Both the position numbers and the translations under genes were made by a program. Positions 16,737 through 25,474 of a stretch of 64,000 nt of DNA are shown here, piece by piece. How positions within the stretch are numbered: position 1 is the stretch's first letter; each line of letters opens with the position of its first letter. The stretch covers positions 124,001-188,000 of the forward strand of contig NZ_JAJFAY010000007.1 of NCBI RefSeq assembly GCF_021083305.1, given 5' to 3'. This stretch comes from Haladaptatus sp. DYF46. GTDB taxonomy: Archaea > Halobacteriota > Halobacteria > Halobacteriales > Haladaptataceae. Below the pieces are notes generated by a model, which worked only from the letters and a program-made list of their open reading frames with translations, was not told the DNA's origin and made no database searches.

Positions 16737-18467
16737 ATGGGATTCAATAATGCCACTGGTAGTGAAGAAATCAACCGTCGGGGATTTTTCCGTAGCGTCG
16801 CCGGAACGACCGCCGCTGGAGGACTTTCCAGCCTTCTTGCGAAGCGAACGATTGCACAGCCGACGACTGCGAACCGGAATCAAGCCGAAGAGGTCTTTTC
16901 GTACGACCCGACTATGGACTCGGACACGACGTTCCCACAGTCGGTCATGAGTGGCGGGCCGACCGATTCTGGAGCTATCATTTGGACTCGAATCGCCAAA
17001 ACGGCATATCGGGAACAGCAATCCGTCGGCATTCAGGTTGCCCGTCATTCGACCTTCGACGATCCGGTTTTCGAAGGAACGGTCGATTCCACAGCGGTTT
17101 CCACGGACCGGGATTACACAGTCAAGGTCGATTTGGACGGCGAACTCGACGCAGACCGTTTCTATTACTACCGATTCATTTACGATGGGGTGGCCAGTCG
17201 AACCGGCCGCCTACGGACGTTGCCGACCACGGACCAACATGTCGAAGAACTCTCGTTTGCGGTCGTCACCTGCCAAGATTACCAAAACGGCTACTACGGT
17301 GCATTCGAGCACATCGCAAACGAACCCGTCGACTACATCATACACCTCGGCGATTTTATCTACGAATCCTCCGATGGTGCGTACGTTTCCCCCACGGAAG
17401 GTATCAAGGAGGGACGCGATTTCGGCCTTCCGAGCGGTGCCAGCCTCGCCGAATCCTTGGACGACTTTCGTTTCCTCTATAAGACGTACAAATCCGATTC
17501 GCTCCTCCAATCAGCTCTCGAACGACACACCCTCATCGCCGGATGGGACGATCACGAAATTGGAAACAACCGATACTGGGATTACGCGACCGACGCTCCG
17601 GTCGTTCCCAACAAGGAAAACGGCTCGGACCCTTCGACTGCCGTTCGGATCACTGCGAACGGGATCCAAGCGTGGATCGAGCATATGCCGATGCGTGTCG
17701 AGTACGACCCATCGAAGGACGACTTTCACGAACAGCTCAAACTGTGGCGGCGGTTCGAGTTCGGCGACCTCGTGGACCTCGTTCTTACCGACGAGCGCCT
17801 CTTTCGTGATGGTCCCCCCTGCGAAAACCAAACAGTCACCTGCACCAACGAAGACGATCCGGATCGGACAATACTGGGTTCCGAACAGAAATCGTGGTTC
17901 ACCGAGGTCCTCTCCGAATCATCGGCACGGTGGACAACGTGGGCGAATGAAGTACTCACGATGCCGTTGACTGCCGGAGAGACGTGGTATCAGGTCGAAT
18001 TTCTTCACGACTCGTGGGACGGCTTCCAAGCCGAGCGCGCAGAACTAATGAACGCTGTCGATGATACAGGTCTCCAGAATTTCATCACGCTCACCGGGGA
18101 CCTCCACTGCTCGATGGCCGGGTATCAGCATGCAGGCTACGGGGACGTTTCGTGGAATATGGATACTGTCGGTATCGAGTTCATGACACCATCGGTTACG
18201 AGCGTGAACGCAGCCGATGTCGTGGACTTCCCCAGCGACTGGGACAAAGAGGCGCTGGCCGCGATAGCGAAAGAGGAAAACGACCACCTCGAATATGTGA
18301 ATTGGCACAAACACGGTTATTCGGTCGTCGAATTTTCCGAAGAGGATTGTACTTACACTGTCTATGAAGTCGACAAAGAAGAAGATTCGGCTGAAGCTGA
18401 GAGAGATATGTTAGTACAGTACCGGGTTCCAGACGGCGAACTCTCGCTTGAGTTAGTGTCGGAGTGA
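16737..18467 (+). CDS. phoD: Tat-exported alkaline phosphatase/phosphodiesterase PhoD
   Basis: 576 residues from ATG 16737; a TTG at 16725 could add four residues. A Tat signal (NRRGFFRSVAGTTAAGG) is followed by the PhoD N-terminal Ig-like domain (MSGGPTDSGAIIWTRIAK) and the metallophosphoesterase domain: HLGDFIYES, GWDDHEIGNN, LTGDLHCSMAG and the HKHG end motif. PhoD enzymes cleave phosphodiesters and monoesters outside the cell with Ca/Fe sites. Sits with PhoU regulators and a secreted nuclease. A frameshifted paralogue lies at 46.4 kb. Confidence 0.93.
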   Translation: MGFNNATGSEEINRRGFFRSVAGTTAAGGLSSLLAKRTIAQPTTANRNQAEEVFSYDPTMDSDTTFPQSVMSGGPTDSGAIIWTRIAKTAYREQQSVGIQVARHSTFDDPVFEGTVDSTAVSTDRDYTVKVDLDGELDADRFYYYRFIYDGVASRTGRLRTLPTTDQHVEELSFAVVTCQDYQNGYYGAFEHIANEPVDYIIHLGDFIYESSDGAYVSPTEGIKEGRDFGLPSGASLAESLDDFRFLYKTYKSDSLLQSALERHTLIAGWDDHEIGNNRYWDYATDAPVVPNKENGSDPSTAVRITANGIQAWIEHMPMRVEYDPSKDDFHEQLKLWRRFEFGDLVDLVLTDERLFRDGPPCENQTVTCTNEDDPDRTILGSEQKSWFTEVLSESSARWTTWANEVLTMPLTAGETWYQVEFLHDSWDGFQAERAELMNAVDDTGLQNFITLTGDLHCSMAGYQHAGYGDVSWNMDTVGIEFMTPSVTSVNAADVVDFPSDWDKEALAAIAKEENDHLEYVNWHKHGYSVVEFSEEDCTYTVYEVDKEEDSAEAERDMLVQYRVPDGELSLELVSE

Positions 18468-18585
18468 GCAGTACATCCACCGCTAAACTTCCATCCCGAC
18501 CGAATTCAGTGCGGATATATTTGCCTATTTATTCCACTAATGAACCAATACAAATTTATTTAAAAATGGGTGTTGATTCCTAATT

Positions 18586-19485
18586 GTGGTAGAAAGTACT
18601 AAAGATAGGGTCGCTATAGTATTGCTATCGACATTACTTGTCTGTGGCGTAACAGCCGCAATCATCGTCACACCGGCCACCGCTGAGATAAGCGGTAGCC
18701 AACAAGTGACGGTGACGAACGTCGTTGATGGCGATACTCTTGACGTCCAATATGAAAACGGAACCACCGATACCGTTCGATTGTTGGGCGTCGATACCCC
18801 AGAAACGTACGGTGAAAATACGCCCGATGAGTGGGAAGGCGTTCCAAATACACAGGCTGGAAAAGATTGTCTCCACTCGGAGGGAGAGGACGCGAAGGCG
18901 TTCATGAAAAACAACCTCGAAGGCAAACAGATAACGCTCAAATTCGATTCTGAATCGGACCACCGAGGCTACTATGGTCGTCTTCTCGCCTACGTGTATT
19001 ACGGTGGTGAAGATTACAACTACAAACTCATCGAGAGTGGCCAAGCCCGGGTATACGACTCGACATTCTCCAAGAGTAGCTCCTACTACAGTGCCGAATC
19101 GTCAGCCCAGAACACCGAACACAATGCGTGGACCTGTCGCAATGTTGACAGCAGTGGTGCGTCTGTGAGTATTTCCCAGATTCACGAGGATGCAGCGGGT
19201 AACGACAACAATAATCTGAACGACGAATACGTCGTTTTCAAAAATACTGGTTCCACATCAATCGATCTCTCTGGGTGGACCGTTACGGACGAATCGGGGA
19301 AGACGTACACGTTTTCCAGTCTGACGCTCAGTCCAAGCCAGACGGTAACGCTTCATTCGGGGAGTGGGTCAGACACGAGTGGCGATGTCTTCTGGGACCG
19401 TTCGACGGCCGTATGGAACAACGGCGGTGACACTGTTTTGATCTCCGATAGCAGTGGGTCATCAGTCGCCACAAAAGCGTACTAG
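18586..19485 (+). CDS. Secreted SNase-type nuclease with lamin-tail domain
   Basis: 299 residues from a GTG start. A hydrophobic signal segment (VAIVLLSTLLVCGVTAAIIV) precedes a staphylococcal-nuclease-like domain: VTNVVDGDTLDVQYENGT, VRLLGVDTPETYG, an ITLKFDSESD strand and GRLLAYVYYGG. From about residue 188 there is a lamin-tail (LTD) domain with NDEYVVFKNTGSTSIDLSG, then WTVTDESGKTYTFSSLTLSP. Predicted extracellular DNA/RNA degradation. It follows phoD by 118 bp and would feed nucleotides or phosphodiesters to it. The PhoD at 46.4 kb carries the same type of C-terminal LTD. Confidence 0.88.
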   Translation: MVESTKDRVAIVLLSTLLVCGVTAAIIVTPATAEISGSQQVTVTNVVDGDTLDVQYENGTTDTVRLLGVDTPETYGENTPDEWEGVPNTQAGKDCLHSEGEDAKAFMKNNLEGKQITLKFDSESDHRGYYGRLLAYVYYGGEDYNYKLIESGQARVYDSTFSKSSSYYSAESSAQNTEHNAWTCRNVDSSGASVSISQIHEDAAGNDNNNLNDEYVVFKNTGSTSIDLSGWTVTDESGKTYTFSSLTLSPSQTVTLHSGSGSDTSGDVFWDRSTAVWNNGGDTVLISDSSGSSVATKAY

Positions 19486-20322
19486 CACACCGTTCTGTTT
19501 CATACAAAATAAACAGCTCACTCCATTATTTTCCTCCAAATAGCCGCTAAACGACGCTAAGCTCGACTCCGTATATTGGCTTATCTCCTGCTCGATATCC
19601 GATTCACGCCACCCAAGCGGCGATACCACACTCGCCGCAGCACGAACCAACAACTCCCGATAGAACCCAACATCATACTCGTCTACCTCCTCACTCGCCA
19701 ACTTCACCCGCTCCCGCGAGCACTTCCCGTCATCCACCACCACATACGAGACACTCTGGCCAGGCAATCGCGTCAACCCCAGATCAGCCGCCCGCTCCAA
19801 CGCCACCACACTTCGCGTCGATTGCGTGTAGTCCTCCTTCTTCTTCGAAACCCGATTCGTAATCACCAGTTCATTCGGATCGACCGCTCCCCGCTCAAGT
19901 CGATCCACCCACGACCGCAGTTCCTCACAAACTATTTCCGGGTCACGATACGCATCCACCGCTCGAATCAACGCTTTCTGTGCTTCGTCGATATACGACG
20001 GTGTACTTCGCTGACGGCACTCAATCCCCCGATACTTGTACTCATCCTCACCAGCAACCTTCCCAAAGTACTTCGTCAAGGCACCGGCATCCGAATCACG
20101 CAACGGCACAAACGATATCCAGTCGTAGTGGGCCTCATGCTCCAGCCGAATCTCCACCTCTTCAGAAATCTCAGAGACAAGCGCAGACAACGACATCTGC
20201 TCTTCTCCGTCGATCGGTGTCACCCACACGCTATCGACGATACCATGCACAATTCCCCACCCGTTCTCCTCGAGTACTGCCTTCGTCTCCAAAAGAATCT
20301 CCCTCGCGAACGCGTTAATCAC
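19462..20322 (-). pseudogene. 5'-truncated haloarchaeal DNA polymerase B (C-terminal palm/thumb only)
   Basis: 286 codons that match only the C-terminal part of the plasmid-type haloarchaeal family-B polymerase: VLEENGWGIVHGIVDSVWVTP (palm motif C region), GALTKYFGKVAGED, RGIECRQRSTPSYI, NRVSKKKEDYTQSTRSV and YVVVDDGKCSRERVKLASEE. Exonuclease and polymerase motifs A and B are missing. The frame is the same as the upstream orc1/cdc6 and continues from just after its TGA (the in-frame stop is the Cdc6 stop), so homology starts at the junction. Its 3' end overlaps the convergent nuclease gene by 24 bp. Probably a recombination remnant without activity. Confidence 0.8.
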
Positions 20323-20343
20323 CTGGGACTCAAGAGAAACCAG

Positions 20344-21345
20344 TCAACGAGGGCGGTAGGTACGAGCGCGGTTCTTTCCCTCGGCAATCACGAGCCGATA
20401 GTGCTCCATTTTCTTCAAATGATTCCGAACCGTCCGATTCGTTTTCGGCTCGTCGACACGCTCTTGGTACGCCTCGTACAATTCGCCTGGGTCAAGTTTC
20501 CCCTGTTCGTCCAAAATCTCATAGAGGACACGCTGATGGGGGTTGAGTTGGTCAATAGTTTTCTGGCGAACTTCGTGGCGACCGTCAGGTACTGCCTCGT
20601 GCACGATGTCGGTCGTGATGTGGTCTATTCCTGACTGACCTGCACGCCGGGCGGCGTTTCTGAGAATGCCAATTGCAACTCGTGCATCTCCGGCAGCGGC
20701 ATCAGCGATCAGCGATAGTTGCTCGTTTCCAATTGTCCCTTCCGAAAGACCACACTGGACACGAGCAGAAAGGATCGCGACGAGTTCCTCAAGGTGATAT
20801 TTTTCAAAAGGGATGCGAACGCAGGTCTGCAACCGACTGGTCAAGCGATCATCGAGCTGGCTGAATACGTCTTCTTCTCGATTCGAAATGAGAATCATCG
20901 TGATGTTCGGCATCCGATACAGATCATACAGGATGCTCTTGTCTTCGAGTTGATCGACCTCGTCAAGAATGGCAACGAACTGCGGGCCGTCATATCCTTG
21001 GAGTCTGTCGAGCAGTTCGTCTTTCGGCGTTGATCGACGATGAATGTCGACCGTGTTGCCGATGCCCTCCAGAATCCGATAGAGCACCTGGAATCGCGTA
21101 TACTCCTGCCAGCAATTGACGTATTGCATGTTGATATCGAGAATATTCTCACGCAAGCGTTCGACCGTATAGTTGGCGAGACACGTCTTTCCCGCACCAG
21201 ACGGCCCGAGCAAAAGCGACGTTTCACCGGGTTGGCCGTCCATAATCGGCTTGAGTGTGTTCGAGAGCGCGTTGACCTCTTGGTTGCGATGCTCGATCTC
21301 ATTTGGGATGAACTGTGGTTGGAGGACCCGAGCATCTTGAATCAT
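20344..21345 (-). CDS. Orc1/Cdc6 family replication initiator (first copy)
   Basis: 333 residues from ATG 21345 (MIQDARVLQPQFIPNE). A GTG at 21372 would add nine residues. AAA+ motifs: Walker A LLLGPSGAGKTCLANYT, Walker B FVAILDEVDQLED, sensor-1 ITMILISNREE, arginine-rich DDRLTSRLQTCVRIPFEKY, then a winged-helix domain (HEVRQKTIDQLNPHQRVLYE). Origin recognition and MCM loading are the family roles. No ORB-like repeats are obvious beside it, unlike the copy at 48.7 kb. Directly followed by the polB fragment. Confidence 0.92.
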   Translation of the reverse strand: MIQDARVLQPQFIPNEIEHRNQEVNALSNTLKPIMDGQPGETSLLLGPSGAGKTCLANYTVERLRENILDINMQYVNCWQEYTRFQVLYRILEGIGNTVDIHRRSTPKDELLDRLQGYDGPQFVAILDEVDQLEDKSILYDLYRMPNITMILISNREEDVFSQLDDRLTSRLQTCVRIPFEKYHLEELVAILSARVQCGLSEGTIGNEQLSLIADAAAGDARVAIGILRNAARRAGQSGIDHITTDIVHEAVPDGRHEVRQKTIDQLNPHQRVLYEILDEQGKLDPGELYEAYQERVDEPKTNRTVRNHLKKMEHYRLVIAEGKNRARTYRPR

Positions 21346-21367
21346 CGTTTGACAGCATGATTCTATG

Positions 21368-21391
21368 CCCACTCTGATAAACGAGAGTGGG
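21368..21391. repeat. 8-bp inverted repeat upstream of orc1/cdc6
   Basis: Arms CCCACTCT (21368-21375) and AGAGTGGG (21384-21391) with an 8-nt loop, 23 bp before the preferred orc1/cdc6 start. It could be an operator for autoregulation or an RNA hairpin in the leader. Confidence 0.5.
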
Positions 21392-21438
21392 TAGTTTCCG
21401 ATTCTTCCAATACGTATGGATGAGAGTACTACAGGGAG

Positions 21439-21467
21439 TTTTTTCGCCCCCTGAGGGGTGCGGGGCG
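21439..21467 (+). promoter_or_regulatory. T6 plus GC-rich leader element, copy 1
   Basis: Six Ts followed by cgccccctgaggggtgcggg and a final GC run. A near-identical element is at 23314-23342. Each precedes a small zinc-binding protein gene by 25-27 bp. The GCCCC/GGGGC arms can pair. Likely a shared promoter-proximal or 5'-leader element of accessory genes. Confidence 0.5.
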
Positions 21468-21493
21468 TTCCAGAACGAGCGTCTCGATGAGGA

Positions 21494-21679
21494 ATGATTT
21501 CGATAATACGCAGCGACAGCTACGCAACCGGCTTCGATGAAGACGTACCGAGCGAACTAACCAACCAATGTCCCAGATGCGACGGGCTGATCACCACCAA
21601 CATGATTGAAACAGTCTGCGAGGACTGTGGCCTCGTCATCGGCGACCAACGAACCACTCACAGGCCAGAGCTCGCATGA
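21494..21679 (+). CDS. TFB-type zinc-ribbon mini-protein
   Basis: 61 residues. CPRCDGLITTNMIETVCEDC gives the CxxC...CxxC zinc ribbon found at the N-terminus of TFB/TFIIB, but the cyclin repeats that bind DNA and TBP are absent, so it is a stand-alone ribbon. Small TFB-ribbon proteins occur on haloarchaeal plasmids. Its stop shares ATGA with the next zinc-ribbon gene. Could compete with TFB for RNA polymerase, but that is speculation. Confidence 0.7.
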   Translation: MISIIRSDSYATGFDEDVPSELTNQCPRCDGLITTNMIETVCEDCGLVIGDQRTTHRPELA

Positions 21680-21822
21680 AAGACTTCCTGATGCAGTTCA
21701 CTGGCCGATCACACAGCACTGTCATCGCCGAGTGCCGACAGTGTGGAACGACGGTTGAAGTCGAAACGAGCGAGTGTCCGGAATGCGATCACACCGGGAT
21801 CGCAATTTACCGATTCGATTGA
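21676..21822 (+). CDS. 48-residue zinc-ribbon protein
   Basis: MKDFLMQFTGRSHSTVIAEC begins the product; two CxxC pairs (CRQC and CPEC) are spaced as in rubredoxin-like zinc ribbons. The ATG overlaps the stop of the upstream ribbon gene by 4 bp, so the pair is one transcription unit. It has the look of a haloarchaeal mini zinc-finger protein (binding partner unknown). Confidence 0.65.
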   Translation: MKDFLMQFTGRSHSTVIAECRQCGTTVEVETSECPECDHTGIAIYRFD

Positions 21823-22135
21823 TCGACCTGAGCTACTATCGACCCTTGCTACGAGTGATCCCGTTCTGCACACGTCGGGAACGTGTTTTTTGTACCGCCA
21901 AGGGATACAAGCGATGTAATGATGTTCTCGACAGCACTCGCTACATAGATTGAAACTCAATATCTGCATCCGTGAAGTATACATGCTCATATATGGGTTG
22001 CACAGAGAGGCCGAATTGAGGTTTGAAAATATACAATCCGGGCTCGATTTTCACATGAGAGTTTCTTAGCGAGCCATTCGTATACTGAGTATAAAAACAG
22101 CTATACCAATCGAGCCATAGAGTGTTACTACAGAA
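21823..22135. other. Intergenic, no gene seen
   Basis: AT-leaning 313 bp between the zinc-ribbon pair and the Fic gene. Short open frames on the minus strand have no coding character. The fic promoter must lie near the right end; gtatactgagtataaaa at 22080-22096 offers a TATA-like box about 45 bp before its ATG. Confidence 0.5.
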
Positions 22136-23281
22136 ATGCCCACGAGAGAGCTTCCTGATAATGCACCGGGAACGTACGTCCCGTATCATCCGAATCCGTA
22201 CTATTCTCCAGAAGCGCTCCCAGTAGAGCCGAAGCTCAAGATTTCTGATCAAACACGTGACCTCGTGGCCGATGCCGCGTATCAGATCGGCCGTGTCGAC
22301 GGAATTAGCTCAACAGTCGACTTTTCCGCCGTTCTCTACACATCTCTCATTCGTATCGAAGCCGTCGAATCCGCCCGTATCGAAGGAGCAGACGTCGAGT
22401 ATCAAGAACTCGAAGCGTATCACACACAACACCCTACAGGTGAGACAGACCCAACGATCGAGAAAGACCTGAGAGAGGCACTGAACTACGAAAATGCGCT
22501 CAACAACGGGCTCAAGAGAATAGAGAGCGGGGACTCGATAACGCTCTCACTTATTAAAGAACTTCACTCGATGCTCCTCGAAGACGTTCGAAACGACGGT
22601 GACGTCGTCGGCGACTTCCGCGACCACATGGTCCATCTAGCAAGTCCACAGTCTGGACAACGTCCGTTCGTCCCCCCGACTCCAGAAGGTCTCACTGGAC
22701 TCATGCAGTCGCTTGAGTCGTACATCCAAATGGGTGGGCAGTATCATCCGCTTATCGACGCTGGCATTATTCACTACTTTTTCGAGACAGTTCACCCGTT
22801 TTCGGATGGAAATGGTCGGCTCGGGCGCCTTCTCATTATCCTCTACTTGGCGAGTGAGGGCTATCTCGAAAGTCCGTACATCTACCCGAGTGCGTATTTC
22901 AATCGCAACAAGGTCGAGTATGTCGAGCAGATGCGTGCAGTAAGCGAGGAAGGTGCATGGGATGAGTGGCTCATGTTCTTCATCGAAGGGCTTCGGAGTC
23001 AAGCTGAGACGTCATACAACCGGACCCAACAACTCCGAGAACTCCAAGAGCGGTACGAGAACGAATACTCGGGGAGTACAACCACGGACGCATTCGCTCG
23101 TCAGTTGCTCCAGTATCCATATTTCACTGCTCCAGACCTGGTGGAGTATCTCGATGTTTCACGTCGAACCGCCTACAAGATCGTTGACGATCTCGAAGCA
23201 GATGGCCTCATAGAAGAAGTGACTGGAAAGGAACGCGGAAAAGAGTACAAAGCAGTCGATGTGTTCGACATCCTCGAGTGA
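22136..23281 (+). CDS. Fic family protein (probable AMP transferase)
   Basis: 381 residues. N-terminal Fic-N domain with the inhibitory-helix-like motif ESARIEG near residues 81-87, then the catalytic loop HPFSDGNGRLGR (about residues 221-232) that matches HPFxDGNGRxxR, and a C-terminal winged helix (FTAPDLVEYLDVSRRTAYKI). Fic enzymes transfer AMP to target hydroxyls; this S/T-xx-x-E-G layout is the self-inhibited class with the inhibitory helix N-terminal to the Fic core. Located in a plasmid-like accessory block, so a toxin/modulator role is plausible but not shown. Confidence 0.92.
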   Translation: MPTRELPDNAPGTYVPYHPNPYYSPEALPVEPKLKISDQTRDLVADAAYQIGRVDGISSTVDFSAVLYTSLIRIEAVESARIEGADVEYQELEAYHTQHPTGETDPTIEKDLREALNYENALNNGLKRIESGDSITLSLIKELHSMLLEDVRNDGDVVGDFRDHMVHLASPQSGQRPFVPPTPEGLTGLMQSLESYIQMGGQYHPLIDAGIIHYFFETVHPFSDGNGRLGRLLIILYLASEGYLESPYIYPSAYFNRNKVEYVEQMRAVSEEGAWDEWLMFFIEGLRSQAETSYNRTQQLRELQERYENEYSGSTTTDAFARQLLQYPYFTAPDLVEYLDVSRRTAYKIVDDLEADGLIEEVTGKERGKEYKAVDVFDILE

Positions 23282-23313
23282 GGAGTGAGCGGACACGAGA
23301 CGACGTACAGCTG

Positions 23314-23342
23314 TTTTTTGTGCCCCCGAGGGGTGCGGGGCA
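23314..23342 (+). promoter_or_regulatory. T6 plus GC-rich leader element, copy 2
   Basis: T6, then gtgcccccgaggggtgcggg and GC, matching the element at 21439-21467 at nearly all positions. It ends 25 bp before the SWIM gene ATG at 23367. Confidence 0.5.
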
Positions 23343-23366
23343 CACTGCGTGCCTCGTGGAGCGAGT

Positions 23367-23804
23367 ATGTCCAGTAAACACGTCCTATCCCACCTGACGT
23401 TCACAAAGCGAGTTGCAAAGCGCGCCCAGTACGAAGCCCTCGAATTTTCACTCACAACGAGGGGTGTCCTCGTTCGAAATATGAGTCATGCAAATCCAGC
23501 TGATCATGAATATCTCGTGACTGTTCGCGATGGGATACCTATTGAGTGCGAATGTCCTGCGGATGATCGCTACGATGGGGCCTGCAAACATCGGATTGGC
23601 GTCGCAATTCGAACGCCACTCCTGCAGGCAGCGACAGACCACTCTCTCATAGCAGACGGAGGGACACAAATTGAGAACAACCCTGAAGCCTATGAAAACG
23701 GTAGCGACAGTGACCAGCTAGCTGACTGTGACTGTGAGGGGCTTGGTGGCTTTCCGTGTTGGCCCTGTGTACGGTCCGGGCGTCGAGATCTCCCGGAAAA
23801 GTAG
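23367..23804 (+). CDS. SWIM zinc-finger protein
   Basis: 145 residues from ATG 23367. Contains the SWIM pattern CECPADDRYDGACKHRIGVA (CxC ... CxH). A second Cys cluster at the C-terminus (CDCEGLGGFPCWPC) could bind another metal. SWIM proteins bind DNA or protein and are frequent on haloarchaeal plasmids. It sits after fic and a repeated GC-rich leader element. Confidence 0.85.
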   Translation: MSSKHVLSHLTFTKRVAKRAQYEALEFSLTTRGVLVRNMSHANPADHEYLVTVRDGIPIECECPADDRYDGACKHRIGVAIRTPLLQAATDHSLIADGGTQIENNPEAYENGSDSDQLADCDCEGLGGFPCWPCVRSGRRDLPEK

Positions 23805-23933
23805 TGCGAATCACGTGTGAATCTGCGCTTCTTGCAGGAGTATTTTATTGGCGCCGGCGATGGGTGCCGGCGCATAGATGAAGTGTTGTGTGATAGAGTT
23901 GTGTCAAACCAATGCGTCGGCGAGGTGACTGAT

Positions 23934-24425
23934 ATGCACCAAGTAATTTACGCACTCGTAGAAGCATCGACTGAAGACACTGCGCTTGCATGCGGAAGAT
24001 CAGCGTTCGACCGATTGGTTGGCGCTGGTCCCGACAACGCTGCCATCTTTGATTACTATGTGATGTTCGATGACGAGCGGTCATCTGTCGCAGGGAAAGC
24101 TCGGTGGGGCGAACTTCCGGTTGTCGCACTAGTCGACTCAAAAGACGGCGAAAAACTCCTAGAGCGAGGCTGGGAGGCACCTAGACAGGAGTTCGAACGC
24201 AATCTTGAGCGAGTGAGAACTGCGGTCACCGAGTTCAGTGATGAGGAAATCATGCACGACAAAGATCTTGCTCGACATGCCTGTTACAATCTCGGGGCGT
24301 ATCGTGGTCCCTCGCTCTACCTCTACACTGAATTCGGCGACGCGATTCGCAATCGAGAACACCTTGAGCATGTGCTCAATGCCGACGAGCAGGTATGGGT
24401 CGTTCCGGCAGATGTTCGCTACTAA
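23934..24425 (+). CDS. Hypothetical haloarchaeal plasmid-type protein
   Basis: 163 residues. ATG 23934 is preceded by GAGGTGA at a good ribosome-binding distance, so it was chosen over the upstream TTG/GTG codons. The sequence is hydrophilic and soluble with no recognised domain: HQVIYALVEASTEDTALACG at the start suggests a ferredoxin-like or beta-alpha start, and WVVPADVRY ends it. Similar proteins occur in haloarchaeal accessory regions, in my recollection, without known function. Follows the SWIM gene in the same direction. Confidence 0.65.
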   Translation: MHQVIYALVEASTEDTALACGRSAFDRLVGAGPDNAAIFDYYVMFDDERSSVAGKARWGELPVVALVDSKDGEKLLERGWEAPRQEFERNLERVRTAVTEFSDEEIMHDKDLARHACYNLGAYRGPSLYLYTEFGDAIRNREHLEHVLNADEQVWVVPADVRY

Positions 24426-24549
24426 AACCAATCGCGACAGACGCTCCACAACGAATAGACTGGATCAAAATCTTTGTACAGAATATTGCACTGTTTGTTT
24501 AGGACAATAAAGTATAATAGCCACCCCGATAGTGTGTTAATGAGTGGCA

Positions 24550-25305
24550 ATGCAGTCGTGTAGAAATCAGTTGCTCACCCGGACGTCGCTTCCGGGTGCA
24601 CAACAACTCGTTAGCAACGAAGAATCCCAGGTGCAAGCAGAAATAGATGCCTTCGAAGACTTTCTTGACCTGCTCGAAGAGATTCCACCCCATCCATATC
24701 AAACAGATGATGGTTCAATGTATGGCGCAGTTCAATCTCCATCACACTCCTCACACACATTCTCGAGTGCGGTTCAGGACGCCTATCGTGAAACAGTCCT
24801 TGCAGTCGACCATTGGAAAGAAGAATATGGTGAGAGGACCACCCTGGAGAGCATTAAAAATGAATTCAGGCCCGAAGTAGCAGCCGGCTTGGCGGGCGGG
24901 TCAGCGATGTGGTCACAACCGTTGTGGAACCAACTCAAAAGTTCGAGTGAGGAGGCTATCGAAACTCGTCAGCGATCATACTCGGCGATAACCGAAGAAC
25001 AACAGCAACTCAAGAACCTCCACAGTTCGCTTACCGATATCGGTGAGGAGCTAGCTGCAATCGAACAGCGTGAGTTCACATTCAATGAGTGCAGCGATCG
25101 ATTGACGTCGATACAACAGCAGTTGGATGAGCTGACACACGAACAGCAATCGTATTTGCATCAGCGTAAACGATTGAATCCAGAATTGTTCACGACGTAT
25201 GTCTATGCCAACCTCGACACTAAGTATCCTGGATTGGCAGCGATCGCAACAATTCGCCAACTCCTCGATCGCATTGAACTTCGCCATTGGGCGGGAACGT
25301 ACTAA
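24550..25305 (+). CDS. Coiled-coil hypothetical protein (DUF7260-like)
   Basis: 251 residues from ATG 24550 (GTG 24544 is an alternative). The pattern AYRETVLAVDHWKEEYGE followed by FRPEVAAGLAGG and a long heptad region (residues ~125-210, rich in Q, L and E) matches the haloarchaeal family I recall as DUF7260. No catalytic motif is apparent. Function unknown. These genes are typically found in clusters with plasmid or virus-like accessory genes, as here. Confidence 0.6.
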   Translation: MQSCRNQLLTRTSLPGAQQLVSNEESQVQAEIDAFEDFLDLLEEIPPHPYQTDDGSMYGAVQSPSHSSHTFSSAVQDAYRETVLAVDHWKEEYGERTTLESIKNEFRPEVAAGLAGGSAMWSQPLWNQLKSSSEEAIETRQRSYSAITEEQQQLKNLHSSLTDIGEELAAIEQREFTFNECSDRLTSIQQQLDELTHEQQSYLHQRKRLNPELFTTYVYANLDTKYPGLAAIATIRQLLDRIELRHWAGTY

Positions 25306-25474
25306 CCGTTGATCCAGAGTGGAGAATCTGTCGTAGCCAATTGATCCTGCGATCGTGGCTGCGACCAAACTCCTAGCAATTAGTGGCGGTCATGCGAGAA
25401 TACATCGAGCTACCACGAGCAAATCGAGTCCATACGACGAAACACCACCTCACTACATTGCAAGCCGGGAGGTG

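Noticed and set aside
19576-20634. 352-codon plus-strand frame opposite polB fragment and orc1/cdc6
   Set aside because: Arg/His/Pro-rich antisense shadow; clear polymerase and AAA+ motifs lie on the minus strand.
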